From Microbacterium halophytorum (GTDB taxonomy: Bacteria > Actinomycetota > Actinomycetes > Actinomycetales > Microbacteriaceae): a stretch of DNA of 64,000 bases. The stretch covers positions 124,001 to 188,000 of the forward strand of contig NZ_PNFA01000008.1 in assembly GCF_002970975.1 (NCBI RefSeq). Reading direction: 5' to 3'. Positions 9,701 through 22,088 of this stretch are shown piece by piece; positions within the stretch are counted from its first letter, which is position 1; each line of letters opens with the position of its first letter. The position numbers were made by a program, and so were the translations under genes. The notes under the pieces are model-generated. The model saw only the letters and a program-made list of their open reading frames with translations, was not told where the DNA came from and made no database searches.

Positions 9701-9726
9701 GGCCCGCCCGCTCCCGACGGCGGGCC
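9701..9726 (-). terminator. Hairpin terminator after the Nramp-like gene
   Basis: GGCCCGCC (9701-9708) pairs perfectly with GGCGGGCC (9719-9726) across a 10-nt loop, directly past the stop codon of the Nramp-like gene. GC-rich stem, weak T-tract, typical of high-GC actinobacteria. Confidence 0.6.
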
Positions 9727-9738
9727 GCGGCGGACCCA

Positions 9739-11046
9739 TCAGCCGAGCAGCTTGAGCGCCAGCCGCACCGACAGCGCCAGGACCGCGACGAGCCCGATGA
9801 CGCCGAAGGCGTTCTGCCACCAGGTGTTCCGCATCTCGCGCATGAGCGACCGGCGGTTCGCCATCACGACGATCAGGAGCGCCAGGACGGGGGCGACGAG
9901 CACCGTGAGCGACTGCGCGATGACGATCAGCTGGATCGGGGACGACTGGAATCCGACCGCGATCGCGATGCCGAAGAACAGGATCGCGCCGCTGATCAGC
10001 TTGGCCGCCCTCGAGCTCGGCGACGCGCCGCGGCCGAGGCCGTCGGCGAGCATCGTGCCGCCCGCTGTCGCGTTCGCGAGCATCGACGAGAACGCCGAAG
10101 CGAAGAAGCCGAGGGCGAAGATCTTCGTGCCGACGGGGCCCGCGAGCGGCTCGAAGACCCCGGCGAGGGCCTGGATCGTCGGGGCTGCCTCCCCCGTGTG
10201 GCCGAGGGCGGCGGCGCTCACGACGATCACGAGTGCCGTCATCACGCCGGGCGCGACGATCCCGGGGATCGTGTCGACCGCCGTCACGTCGCGGTACTGC
10301 TCCTCCGTGCGGCCCCTCTCCTTGGTGCCGTACGCCGTGTAGAACGCCGCGTTCACCGAGAAGTTGGTGCCGACGAGCGCGATGATCAGGACCCATGCGC
10401 CGTCCGGCGCCGTGGGAACGAGGCCGGCGCCGACAGCCGCCCAGTCCGGGTTCGCGATGAACGCCGACGAGATGAATGCGATCGCCATCAGCGCGACGGC
10501 CACGACGAGGACCTTCTCGACGAGCCGGTAGACGTGCCGGAGCAGCAGGATTCCGCCGACCGCGGCGGTGCAGATCACGGTCCACATGATCGGGCTGCCG
10601 CCGAACAGCATCGACAGGCCGAGCCCGCTGCCGACCGCATTCCCGACCGAGAAGCACAGCGCGATCAGGAACACCCCGACGCCGGCGACGACGCCGACCC
10701 AGGCACCGAGGTGATCCTTGATCGATGAGATCAGGGAGACGGGCGACTTGATGCCGAGCCTGACGCTCATGTCGGTCAGGAAGATCATCAGGATCGTCGA
10801 CACGATGATCACCCACACGAGCGCGTACTGATACCCGCTCCCGGCCTGCACGGCCGTCGTGAGGTTGCCTGGCCCGAACTGCCACGCACCGGCGACGAAC
10901 GCCGGCCCGACCAGCGCGAGGGTGCGCCAGAACGACCTGCGGCTGCCCCGACGGTCGACGATGCTGCGCATCGTCTCGGTCGGCACCCTGCCGTACCCCG
11001 TGCCCGGTGTCGTGGAAGCGTGGCGCTGCTTGGGGTTCTCGCTCAT
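9739..11046 (-). CDS. Nramp-related transporter lacking canonical metal ligands
   Basis: 435-residue membrane protein with about 11 hydrophobic segments and the Nramp (SLC11) family layout. The TM1 motif of true Mn/Fe transporters (DPGN) reads GPGN at residues 58-61, so the metal-binding aspartate is absent. The TM6 MPHN-type motif reads FSVN (about 229-232), so the canonical methionine and histidine are also absent. Divalent transition metal is therefore doubtful as the substrate; Nramp relatives for Mg or Al are known, and an organic substrate is possible. A strong Shine-Dalgarno GGAGGAG precedes the ATG. It lies 123 bp downstream of the DapA-family gene on the same strand and is probably expressed with it under the LacI regulator. 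Confidence 0.75.
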   Translation of the reverse strand: MSENPKQRHASTTPGTGYGRVPTETMRSIVDRRGSRRSFWRTLALVGPAFVAGAWQFGPGNLTTAVQAGSGYQYALVWVIIVSTILMIFLTDMSVRLGIKSPVSLISSIKDHLGAWVGVVAGVGVFLIALCFSVGNAVGSGLGLSMLFGGSPIMWTVICTAAVGGILLLRHVYRLVEKVLVVAVALMAIAFISSAFIANPDWAAVGAGLVPTAPDGAWVLIIALVGTNFSVNAAFYTAYGTKERGRTEEQYRDVTAVDTIPGIVAPGVMTALVIVVSAAALGHTGEAAPTIQALAGVFEPLAGPVGTKIFALGFFASAFSSMLANATAGGTMLADGLGRGASPSSRAAKLISGAILFFGIAIAVGFQSSPIQLIVIAQSLTVLVAPVLALLIVVMANRRSLMREMRNTWWQNAFGVIGLVAVLALSVRLALKLLG

Positions 11047-11132
11047 CGTGCTCTCCTCCGTCGAGGCCGCGGCTCCGTCGCCGCTGGGTCATCGTTGACT
11101 GGGGTGCGCCGTTGCGGCCGACGCGGCCGTCG

Positions 11133-11162
11133 GGGCGCCGCGGGATCATGGCCGCGGCGCCC
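11133..11162 (-). other. Strong hairpin between the DapA-family and Nramp-like genes
   Basis: GGGCGCCGCGG (11133-11143) and CCGCGGCGCCC (11152-11162) form a perfect 11-bp stem with an 8-nt loop, 8 bp past the DapA-family stop. It could be a partial terminator or an RNA processing and stability element setting the ratio of the two products. There is no T-tract. Confidence 0.55.
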
Positions 11163-11169
11163 GCACCCG

Positions 11170-12105
11170 TCAGGCCGGGATGAGGGCCTTGCCGAGCTCC
11201 GCCTTCGCGAACGCCTCGGCGATCTCCGCCTCGGCGCCGTCGGCGAGCGGGAGGAGCGGCGTCCGGACCGTCGCGTGGTCGAGGATGCCGCGGGCGACGA
11301 GCCCCCACTTGAGTGCGACGGTACCCTCCATGTGCGAACCGCGGTGGTACACGTTCTGCGTGACGGGGAGCAGGCGCTCGTGGATCGCATGGGCCGCCGC
11401 GTAGTCGCGGGCCCTGCCCGCCCTGATCAGCTCGACCAGGGGCTCCGGCGCGACGTTTCCGTAGCCGACGAGCAGGCCGTCGACGTCGAACATGGTCGGG
11501 AGCAGGTACTCGTCATGGCACGAGAGGATCTGCAGCTCGGGGTGGGCGGCGCGCAGCGCGGGGATCTCGGTGTACCAGCGGCGCATGTTGCGCACACCGT
11601 TCTTCGTCGCGAACACGCCGTCCTGGCCCGCGATCTCGAGCTGCGTGTCGAGGTCGTAGTTCGCCTTGGTGTTGTCGGGGTACTGGAACAGGATCAGCGG
11701 CAGGCCCGACTCCTCGTAGATCTCGCGGTAGCGGGCCTGCGGGGCGCCCTGCTGGTAGCCGAAGCGCAGCCAGCCGTGCGACGGGTACACGAGGCCGGCC
11801 GCCGCACCGGCGTCGACCGCCTTCTTCGCCTCGATGCCGGCGGTCCTGTTGCCCTCCTTGGTGATGCCGGCGATGACCGGGACGCGGCCGTCCGTCGAGG
11901 CGACGAACGCCCGGATCACGTCGAGCTGCTCGTCATCCGTGAGGAACGTGCCCTCACCGGCGTGGCCGAGGACGACCAGGCTCTTGACGCCGTCGACCGA
12001 TCCGAGCCAGGAGCCGAGCCGTTCGATCGCGGCGTAGTCGACGTCGCCCGACTCGGTGAAGGGCGTCACGGGTGCGGGGTTCAGGCCGCGGAGGTCGAGA
12101 GTCAT
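11170..12105 (-). CDS. Dihydrodipicolinate synthase / N-acetylneuraminate lyase family aldolase
   Basis: 311-residue class I aldolase of the DapA/NAL superfamily. The Schiff-base lysine is Lys168 in FATKNGVRN and the proton-relay tyrosine is Tyr142 in LFQYPDNT. The usual GTTGE loop is replaced by GHAGEG at 48-53, so a housekeeping role in lysine synthesis is unlikely. The sequence suggests a catabolic aldolase or dehydratase acting on a 2-keto acid; the substrate is unknown. The start ATG has an AAAGGA Shine-Dalgarno. It is divergent from the LacI regulator, and three operator-like repeats lie 43-77 bp upstream of its start. It is probably the first gene of a two-gene operon with the Nramp-like transporter. 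Confidence 0.88.
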   Translation of the reverse strand: MTLDLRGLNPAPVTPFTESGDVDYAAIERLGSWLGSVDGVKSLVVLGHAGEGTFLTDDEQLDVIRAFVASTDGRVPVIAGITKEGNRTAGIEAKKAVDAGAAAGLVYPSHGWLRFGYQQGAPQARYREIYEESGLPLILFQYPDNTKANYDLDTQLEIAGQDGVFATKNGVRNMRRWYTEIPALRAAHPELQILSCHDEYLLPTMFDVDGLLVGYGNVAPEPLVELIRAGRARDYAAAHAIHERLLPVTQNVYHRGSHMEGTVALKWGLVARGILDHATVRTPLLPLADGAEAEIAEAFAKAELGKALIPA

Positions 12106-12147
12106 GGTGTTGTCCTTTCATCGGAGCTTCATTGCCGCCTGCAGTTG

Positions 12148-12182
12148 GGAACGATTGCGGGAACGTTTGCAGGAACGATTGC
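12148..12182. promoter_or_regulatory. Three 12-bp-spaced LacI-type operator repeats
   Basis: GGAACGATTGC starts at 12148, GGAACGTTTGC at 12160 and GGAACGATTGC at 12172, a period of exactly 12 bp. Each centres on AACGNTT, the core of LacI-family operators with a central CG (12152-12153, 12164-12165, 12176-12177). They sit between the divergent aldolase and LacI genes, so the adjacent LacI protein is the likely ligand. Confidence 0.65.
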
Positions 12183-12280
12183 AAGTATGATTCACAACAG
12201 ACCCGGATGTCAACACTCGAGTTCGCCATCCGGGCCGGATCCGAGGCAGCGGGCAGAATGACGGCACGGGAGGAGACCCC

Positions 12281-13303
12281 ATGGAGCAGTCACCGGAGCG
12301 CCGCGTCGTCACGCTGAAGGACGTCGCCGCTGGCGCGGGGGTGAGCGTCTCGACCGTGAGCCGAGTGCTCGACGACCGCACGCCGCCGTCGCGCTCGGCC
12401 GCCGCCGAGCGGGTGCGCCGCGTCGCCGACGAGCTCGGGTACCGCCGGAACGTGTTCGCGTCGGGGCTGCGCCGCGGGGCGACAGGAACCGTCGGCGTGC
12501 TCGTGCCGCGCCTGACGGACCACGTCATGGCGATGACGTACGAGGCGATCGAACGAGCCGCCAGGGCGCGCGGCTCGTTCGCGGTCGTCGCCACCTGCGG
12601 GGACGACCCCGAGGACGAGCGGCGCGCCACCGAGACCCTGCTCGACCGGAACGTCGACGGTGTGATCCTCGCGACCGCCCGGCTCGACGACACGCTGCCC
12701 GCGTCGCTGCGCGAACGGGGCATCCCCCACTCCCTGGCCCTGCGCACCGACGGCGCGAGCCCCGCGGCCCTCGGCGACGACGACGCCGGCGGCTACTTCG
12801 CCATGCGCCACCTCCTCGACCTCGGCCACCGCGAGGTCGCCGTGATCACTGGCCCCTGGTTCACGTCGAGCGCACGGGCCCGCCTCGGCGGCGCGCGCCG
12901 CGCCCTGGCGGAGGCGGGCGCCGAACTGCCGGATGACCGGGTGATCTCGACCGGCTACGGGATCGAGGCGGGCAACGCGGCCGCGCGCCGCCTGCTCGGA
13001 GCCGCCCCCGCACCCCCGACGGCGATCTTCGCCGCCAACGACAACCTCGCGATCGGCGCCGTCTCCGCGGTGACGGCCGCGGGCCTCACGGTCGGCGACG
13101 ACGTCTCGATCCTCGGCTACAACGACATCCCCCTGGCGGCGATGATGCCCGTGCCGCTGACGTCCGTGCGCACCGCGTTCGACCAGATCGCGGCGAGCGC
13201 GCTCGACCTCATGGGCGCGCCGGCCCACACCGAGACGCGGGCACTGCCCACGCTCATCCCGCGCGCGTCGACGGCGCCGCCGCGCCGTGCGCCCTCGCCG
13301 TAG
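12281..13303 (+). CDS. LacI family transcriptional regulator
   Basis: 340-residue LacI/GalR repressor. The N-terminal helix-turn-helix reads VTLKDVAAGAGVSVSTVSRV at about residues 8-27, with the hinge-helix region (ASGLRRGATG) near 60-70. A sugar-binding-protein-like effector domain (about 70-330) includes AIFAANDNLAIGAV and ILGYNDIPLAAMM. The ATG has a good GGGAGGAG Shine-Dalgarno. It is divergent from the aldolase/Nramp-like operon and faces three operator-like repeats, so it most likely represses that operon and itself. The inducer is unknown. Confidence 0.92.
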   Translation: MEQSPERRVVTLKDVAAGAGVSVSTVSRVLDDRTPPSRSAAAERVRRVADELGYRRNVFASGLRRGATGTVGVLVPRLTDHVMAMTYEAIERAARARGSFAVVATCGDDPEDERRATETLLDRNVDGVILATARLDDTLPASLRERGIPHSLALRTDGASPAALGDDDAGGYFAMRHLLDLGHREVAVITGPWFTSSARARLGGARRALAEAGAELPDDRVISTGYGIEAGNAAARRLLGAAPAPPTAIFAANDNLAIGAVSAVTAAGLTVGDDVSILGYNDIPLAAMMPVPLTSVRTAFDQIAASALDLMGAPAHTETRALPTLIPRASTAPPRRAPSP

Positions 13304-13312
13304 GCTGAGCGG

Positions 13313-14788
13313 ATGATGCGGCACCGAGCGTGGGAGTGGGCTGCGCCCGCGCTCGTCACGCTCGCCGCGCTCGTGCTCCGCTTCGCGGGCCTCGGGCACC
13401 CGCACGAGCTCGTCTTCGACGAGACCTATTACGTCAAGGACGCCTGGTCGCTGTGGAACCTCGGCTACGAGGGCACGTGGCCGGATGACGCGAACGCGGC
13501 GTTCGAGGCGGGCGACACTGGCGGGTTCTCGGCCGAGGGGGCGTTCGTCGTGCATCCGCCGCTCGGCAAGTGGCTGATCGCCCTCGGCATGGCGGCGCTC
13601 GGCCCCGGCGACCCCGCGGGGTGGCGCCTCGCGACCGCCGCGATCGGCACACTCATGGTCCCGACGCTCTACCTGCTGGCCCGCCGGTTCAGCGGCTCGG
13701 TCGCCGTCGCGGCGGCGGCCGCCGGCCTGCTCGCGGTCGACGGCCTCGGCATCGCGATGAGCCGCGTCGCCCTGCTCGACGGCATCCTGGCGTGGTTCGT
13801 CCTGCTGGCCGTGCTCTTCCTCGTGCTCGACCGGGCGGGTGCGGCGCGACGCATCGCTGCGGCGTCCGGGGAGCTCGTCGGGCCCGTGATGTGGCGCCGG
13901 CCGTGGGTCCTCGCCGCGGGGGCCGCGCTCGGGGCGGCGACGGCGGTGAAGTGGTCGGGCCTGTACGCGCTCGCCGGCCTCGGCATCTGGCTCGTCGTGG
14001 TCGACGCGATCGACCGCCGCCGCGCCGGCATCCGCACCTGGCTGCCCGCCGCGATCATCCGGCAGGGCCCCGCCAGCTTCGCGCTGCTCGTGCCGATCGC
14101 CCTCGCGGTGCACATGGCGTCGTGGACGGGCTGGTTCGCGACATCCGGCGGCTACGACCGCGGCGCGTCGGCGAACCCGCTCGCGGCCTGGTGGGAGTAC
14201 CAGTCGTCGGTCTATGCGTTCCACGTCGGCCTCACGTCCGGCCACCCCTACGCGAGCCCCGCGTGGCAGTGGCCCCCGCTGCTGCGGCCGACGGCGATGT
14301 GGGTCGGGAACCCGGAAGACGGCTGGATCGCCGTGATCGGCAGCCTGCCCAACCCGATCGCGTGGTGGGCGGGCATGGCGGCCATCGTCGCCCTGATCGC
14401 AGGGCTCGTGCGCACGCGCCGGATCGCGCTGGCCTGGCCGCTCGTGGGCATCGCGGTCACCTGGCTGCCGTGGCTGCTGTACCCGAGCCGCACGACGTTC
14501 CAGTTCTATACGATCGCGATGCTGCCGTTCGTCTGCCTCGCCCTCGCGATGGCGCTGCAGCACCTCGCGCGGCGGCGCGAGCTCATCCTGCTCGCCGAGC
14601 CGACGCCAGGGGAGATCGCCGACGCCCGCCGCTACGCCGTCCGCCAGCGGCGCGCGTGGCGCACGGCCTCGATCGCGATCCTCGCCGCGGCCGCGCTCGC
14701 GGCGGCGTTCTTCCTGCCGCTGTCTACCGGCATCCCCGAACCGGACGAGCTCTGGCGCGCCCACATGTGGCTGCCCGGCTGGATCTGA
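13313..14788 (+). CDS. pmt: Polyprenyl-phosphate-mannose-protein O-mannosyltransferase
   Basis: 491-residue multi-pass membrane glycosyltransferase (PMT, GT39) that moves mannose from polyprenyl-phosphate-mannose to Ser/Thr of exported proteins. The catalytic acidic pair lies in LVFDETYYVKDAW (Asp36, Glu37) in the first extracytoplasmic loop. The typical HPPLGKWLIALGM and the loop segment around FHVGLTSGHPYAS are visible. Tandem ATGs at 13313 and 13316 make the exact start uncertain. In actinobacteria pmt usually adjoins rsmI; here the aldolase/Nramp/LacI module separates them. A strong bidirectional hairpin follows. Confidence 0.93.
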   Translation: MMRHRAWEWAAPALVTLAALVLRFAGLGHPHELVFDETYYVKDAWSLWNLGYEGTWPDDANAAFEAGDTGGFSAEGAFVVHPPLGKWLIALGMAALGPGDPAGWRLATAAIGTLMVPTLYLLARRFSGSVAVAAAAAGLLAVDGLGIAMSRVALLDGILAWFVLLAVLFLVLDRAGAARRIAAASGELVGPVMWRRPWVLAAGAALGAATAVKWSGLYALAGLGIWLVVVDAIDRRRAGIRTWLPAAIIRQGPASFALLVPIALAVHMASWTGWFATSGGYDRGASANPLAAWWEYQSSVYAFHVGLTSGHPYASPAWQWPPLLRPTAMWVGNPEDGWIAVIGSLPNPIAWWAGMAAIVALIAGLVRTRRIALAWPLVGIAVTWLPWLLYPSRTTFQFYTIAMLPFVCLALAMALQHLARRRELILLAEPTPGEIADARRYAVRQRRAWRTASIAILAAAALAAAFFLPLSTGIPEPDELWRAHMWLPGWI

Positions 14789-14803
14789 CGGCGCCCGAAC
14801 GTG

Positions 14804-14842
14804 CGAGGGCCGGGCACCCGGATGTCGGATGCCCGGCCCTCG
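14804..14842. terminator. Bidirectional terminator between pmt and the aldo/keto reductase gene
   Basis: CGAGGGCCGGGCA (14804-14816) and TGCCCGGCCCTCG (14830-14842) form a perfect 13-bp stem with a 13-nt loop, between two convergent genes whose stops are at 14788 and 14853. The loop contains CGGATG. Confidence 0.85.
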
Positions 14843-14852
14843 TCGCGGAGCG

Positions 14853-15698
<846 letters not shown>

Positions 15699-15756
15699 CT
15701 ACGACCGCGAGGACGCACCGGGGCCCGTTCCCCCGATCGCGATAAGCTGAAGGGCT

Positions 15757-18700
15757 ATGTCTCCCGTGATCTCGTACCCGCCCGAGCTCCCCGTCTCCGC
15801 GGCCCGCGACGAGATCGCCGACGCCATCCGGGGCAATCAGGTCGTCATCGTCGCCGGCGCGACCGGTTCCGGCAAGACCACCCAGCTGCCGAAGATCGCG
15901 CTCGAGCTCGGCCGCAGCGCGATCGCCCACACGCAGCCGCGCCGCCTTGCCGCGCGCACGATCGCGGAACGAGTGGCCGAGGAGATGCAGGTGCCGCTCG
16001 GCGGCGTCGTCGGCTACAAGGTGCGCTTCACCGACCAGGTCTCGGCCGAGACGCAGATCGCGCTCATGACGGACGGGATCCTGCTCAACGAGATCCACCG
16101 CGACCGGCTGCTGACTCGCTACGACACGATCATCATCGACGAGGCGCACGAGCGTTCGCTCAACGTCGACTTCCTGCTCGGCTACCTCCGCCGCATCCTT
16201 CCCGAGCGCCCCGATCTCAAGGTGGTCATCACCTCGGCGACGATCGACCCCGAGTCGTTCGCCGCGCACTTCGCGGGAGCCGACGGCGAACCGGCCCCGA
16301 TCATCGAGGTCTCGGGCCGCACGTTCCCCGTCGAGGTCCGCTACCGCCCCTTCGCGGGCGCGAGCGACGACGAGGACGACGAACCCCGCCCCGGGCCCGC
16401 CGCGGATGACGCGGACGCCGCGACCGAGGAGGTCGATGAGCGCCCCTACAGCGTCGACGACGAGGTCTCGGCGATCGTCGCGGCGCTCAAGGAACTCGAC
16501 CGCGAGGCGCCGGGCGACGTGCTCGTCTTCCTGCCGGGCGAGGCGGAGATCCGCGACGCCGCCGACGCCGTGTCCGGTGCATTCCGTTCGGGGCATGCAC
16601 CGACCGAGGTGCTCCCCCTCTACGGACGGCTGAGCGCGGCCGAGCAGCACCGCGTGTTCGAGCCGTCGAAGGTCGCCGGCGTCAGTCGCCGCGTCGTGCT
16701 CGCCACGAACGTCGCCGAGACCTCCCTGACGGTGCCGGGCATCAAGTACGTCATCGACGCGGGTACGGCGCGCGTCTCGCGCTACTCGAACCGTGCGAAG
16801 GTGCAGCGCCTGCCGATCGAGGCGGTCTCGCAGGCCTCAGCCCAGCAGCGCTCGGGCCGCGCCGGCCGCACGAGCGACGGTATCGCCATCCGGCTCTATG
16901 CGCACGACGACTTCGTGCGGCGGCCGGAGTTCACCGACCCAGAGATCCTGCGCACCTCGCTCGCCTCCGTCGTGCTGCAGATGCTCTCGCTGGGCTTCGG
17001 CGACATCTCCGAGTTCCCGTTCCTCACCCCTCCCGATTCGCGCGGCGTGAAGGCTGCCTTCGACCTGCTCGTCGAGCTCGGCGCCGTGCGGCTCGGGCGC
17101 GAGGGACGCCCGCCGACCCTCACCAAGACGGGCCGCCGCATCGCGCGGATGCCGATCGACCCCCGGTTCGCCCGGATGCTCATCGAGTCCTCCCGCGAGG
17201 GCGTCGGCGAGGAGGTGCTCGCGATCGTGTCCGGCATGTCCTTGCAGGACGTGCGCGAACGGCCCGAGGACAAGCGGGAGCAGGCGCAGCAGTCGCACGC
17301 GCGCTTCACCGACCCGTCGAGCGACTTCCTCAGCATGCTGAACCTGTGGGACTACGTGCGCGAGAAGCAGCGCGAGCTCGGTTCCAGCGCCTTCCGCCGC
17401 CTCGTGCGCGGCGACTTCCTCAACTACGTGCGCGTGCGCGAGTGGTTCGACGTGCACCGCCAGCTGCGCCAGTTCGTGCGCGAAGGCGACGACCGCGGCC
17501 CGCGCCGCGGCGAGCCCGGCGCCCGGCGGAAGGACCGGACGGCGGCACCGCCCGAGGGCGGGCACCCGGCAGGCGACGCGATCCATCGCGCGCTGCTGTC
17601 GGGCCTGCTCTCGCAGATCGGCGTGCTCGACGAGCGCGAGGCTCGCACGGGCGAGAGGGGCCGAGGCGGGGCCGACCGCGCGCGCGGTGCGACCTACCGC
17701 GGTGCCAGGAACGTCTCGTTCCAGATCTTCCCCGGCTCCGGCCTCAAGAGGTCGCGACCGAAGGCCGTTATGGCGGCCGAGCTCGTCGAGACCTCGCGCC
17801 TGTTCGCCCGCACGGTCGCGAAGATCGACCCGGCATGGGCGGAGGCCCTCGCGGGCGACCTCGTGAAGCGGCAGGTCTCGGAGCCGCACTGGTCGAAGGA
17901 CGCCGGCGCCGCCGTCGCGTACGAGAAGGTCACGCTCTACGGCGTCGAGATCGTGCCTCGCCGCCGCATCCAGTTCGCGCGCGTCGACAAGCCCGCCTCG
18001 CGCGAGCTGTTCCTCCGGCACGCGCTCGTCGAGGGCGAATGGGACCCCGCCCGCCTGCCGAAACAGGTCGGCCGGTTCGTGCGGCAGAACGCCGAGCTGC
18101 GCCGACGGCTCGAGAAGGTCGAGGAGCGCGAACGCCGCCGCGACATCCTCGCGGGCGACGAGGCGGTGTACGCGTTCTACGACGCGCGCATTCCCGCCGA
18201 GGCATACGATGTGCGCAGTTTCGAGGCGTGGTGGCGCGACGAACTCACCCGCACGCCGGACCTGCTCACGATGCGCGAGGAGCACTTGCTCGAGGGCGAC
18301 CGGTCGGCGGACTCCGGTGACTTCCCGACGCGGTGGCGCCAGGGAGACCAGACGCTCGACCTCGCCTACCGCTTCGAGCCCGGCGCCCCGGATGACGGCG
18401 TCACCGCCGTCGTCCCGCTCGCGCTGCTCGCCTCGCTCGAGCCCGCCGGCTTCGACTGGCAGGTGCCCGGGCAGCGCCACGAGCTCGTCACCGCCATGCT
18501 GAAGGCCCTGCCGAAGGCCCTCAGGCGCCACGTCGTGCCCGCCGCCGACTGGGCCGAGAAGTTCGCCGACGAGCTGGCCGGCGCCGGCCCCGAGGACCAC
18601 GACGGCCTGCCCCCGCAGCCGCTCGCCACCGCACTCGCGCGCCTCGTGCAGCAGCAGGCGAACCAGCCCGTCGACGCAGGCGCGTTCGAGATGGAGCGCG

Positions 18701-19761
18701 TGCCCGAGCACCTGAAGATGTCGTTCCGCGCCGTCGACGCGCGCGGCCGCGCCGCGGGCTCCGGCCGGGACCTCGCCGAGCTGCAGCGGCGCCTCGCGGC
18801 GAAGGCCCGCGACTCGGTCGCCCGGCAGATCGAACGGGGCGGCACGCCCCCGCGCGGCGCGAAGGGCCCGGATGCCGTGGCCGCCGCACCCGCTCCCGCC
18901 GCGATCGAGAAGGCAGGGCTGACCGACTGGACGTTCGGCGAGCTGCCGGAGCGCGTCGACCAGAAGGTCGCCGGCGGCGTCGTGCGCGGCTACCCCGCCC
19001 TCGTCGACGAGAAGACCTCGGTCGCCGTCCGGGTCGAGGCGACGGCCGAGCAGGCGGCCCGCCGCACCCGCGCGGGCCTGCGCCGCCTCGTGCTGCTGAA
19101 CGTGCCGTCGCCCGTTTCGTACGTGCAGGAGCACCTCAGCCAGAACGAGCGGCTCGCCCTGGCCGCGTCCCCCTACCCGTCGCCCAAGGCCGTGATCGAG
19201 GACTGCCTGGCCGCGGTCGCGGATGACGTGATCGCCCGCCACGACGACGTGCGCACGCGCGCGGGCTTCGAGGCCGTACGCGACGAGGTCTCGCGCGGCT
19301 CCGTCGACCGCGTGATCGAGACCGTCGCGCTCACCGCGAAGATCCTCACGGGCGCCCGCGCCGCCGAGCGCGCGATGAGGAATGCGAACTCGATGACCCT
19401 GCTCGGCGCGCTGAACGACGCGCGCGGGCAGCTCGACGCGCTGCTGCCGAAGGGGTTCGTGGTCGCGACGGGGCTGGAGCGGCTGCGCCACCTCCCCCGC
19501 TACGTCGACGGCATCCGGATGCGCCTCGAGGCGCTCCCCGACCAGCCCGGCCGCGACCGCGCGTGGATGACCGAGTACGAGAAGGCGTTCTCCGCGTACC
19601 GGGAGGCGGGCGGCGAGCTGCCCCTCGCGCCGCACGCACCGGAGCCGATCGCCCGCGCCCGGTGGATGCTCGAAGAGCTGCGGGTCAGCCTCTTCGCCCA
19701 GCGCCTCGGCACGGCCGAGACCGTCTCGGTCCAGCGCATCCAGAAGGTGCTGCGCGACTGA
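15757..19761 (+). CDS. hrpA: ATP-dependent RNA helicase HrpA (DEAH box)
   Basis: 1334-residue superfamily 2 DEAH-box RNA helicase. Walker A GATGSGKT lies at 34-41, DEAH at 128-131, SAT at 160-162, and motif VI QRSGRAGR at about 364. Helicase-associated and OB-fold regions follow, then the long C-terminal DUF3418 region typical of HrpA. Between the two RecA-like domains is an acidic insertion of about 30 residues (GASDDEDDEPRPG and on). HrpA relatives act on stalled ribosomes and mRNA. ATG start with an AAGG Shine-Dalgarno. It is 102 bp upstream of icd, which has its own leader. Confidence 0.94.
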   Translation: MSPVISYPPELPVSAARDEIADAIRGNQVVIVAGATGSGKTTQLPKIALELGRSAIAHTQPRRLAARTIAERVAEEMQVPLGGVVGYKVRFTDQVSAETQIALMTDGILLNEIHRDRLLTRYDTIIIDEAHERSLNVDFLLGYLRRILPERPDLKVVITSATIDPESFAAHFAGADGEPAPIIEVSGRTFPVEVRYRPFAGASDDEDDEPRPGPAADDADAATEEVDERPYSVDDEVSAIVAALKELDREAPGDVLVFLPGEAEIRDAADAVSGAFRSGHAPTEVLPLYGRLSAAEQHRVFEPSKVAGVSRRVVLATNVAETSLTVPGIKYVIDAGTARVSRYSNRAKVQRLPIEAVSQASAQQRSGRAGRTSDGIAIRLYAHDDFVRRPEFTDPEILRTSLASVVLQMLSLGFGDISEFPFLTPPDSRGVKAAFDLLVELGAVRLGREGRPPTLTKTGRRIARMPIDPRFARMLIESSREGVGEEVLAIVSGMSLQDVRERPEDKREQAQQSHARFTDPSSDFLSMLNLWDYVREKQRELGSSAFRRLVRGDFLNYVRVREWFDVHRQLRQFVREGDDRGPRRGEPGARRKDRTAAPPEGGHPAGDAIHRALLSGLLSQIGVLDEREARTGERGRGGADRARGATYRGARNVSFQIFPGSGLKRSRPKAVMAAELVETSRLFARTVAKIDPAWAEALAGDLVKRQVSEPHWSKDAGAAVAYEKVTLYGVEIVPRRRIQFARVDKPASRELFLRHALVEGEWDPARLPKQVGRFVRQNAELRRRLEKVEERERRRDILAGDEAVYAFYDARIPAEAYDVRSFEAWWRDELTRTPDLLTMREEHLLEGDRSADSGDFPTRWRQGDQTLDLAYRFEPGAPDDGVTAVVPLALLASLEPAGFDWQVPGQRHELVTAMLKALPKALRRHVVPAADWAEKFADELAGAGPEDHDGLPPQPLATALARLVQQQANQPVDAGAFEMERVPEHLKMSFRAVDARGRAAGSGRDLAELQRRLAAKARDSVARQIERGGTPPRGAKGPDAVAAAPAPAAIEKAGLTDWTFGELPERVDQKVAGGVVRGYPALVDEKTSVAVRVEATAEQAARRTRAGLRRLVLLNVPSPVSYVQEHLSQNERLALAASPYPSPKAVIEDCLAAVADDVIARHDDVRTRAGFEAVRDEVSRGSVDRVIETVALTAKILTGARAAERAMRNANSMTLLGALNDARGQLDALLPKGFVVATGLERLRHLPRYVDGIRMRLEALPDQPGRDRAWMTEYEKAFSAYREAGGELPLAPHAPEPIARARWMLEELRVSLFAQRLGTAETVSVQRIQKVLRD

Positions 19762-22074
<2,313 letters not shown>

Positions 22075-22088
22075 TCGCGCGCTGACGC

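Noticed and set aside
12290..14764. 824-codon minus-strand open frame across the LacI and pmt genes
   Set aside because: Highly charged, motif-free and covering two recognisable genes on the other strand.
16837..19635. Long antisense open frame within hrpA
   Set aside because: Same cause; the sense strand is a complete helicase with all motifs.
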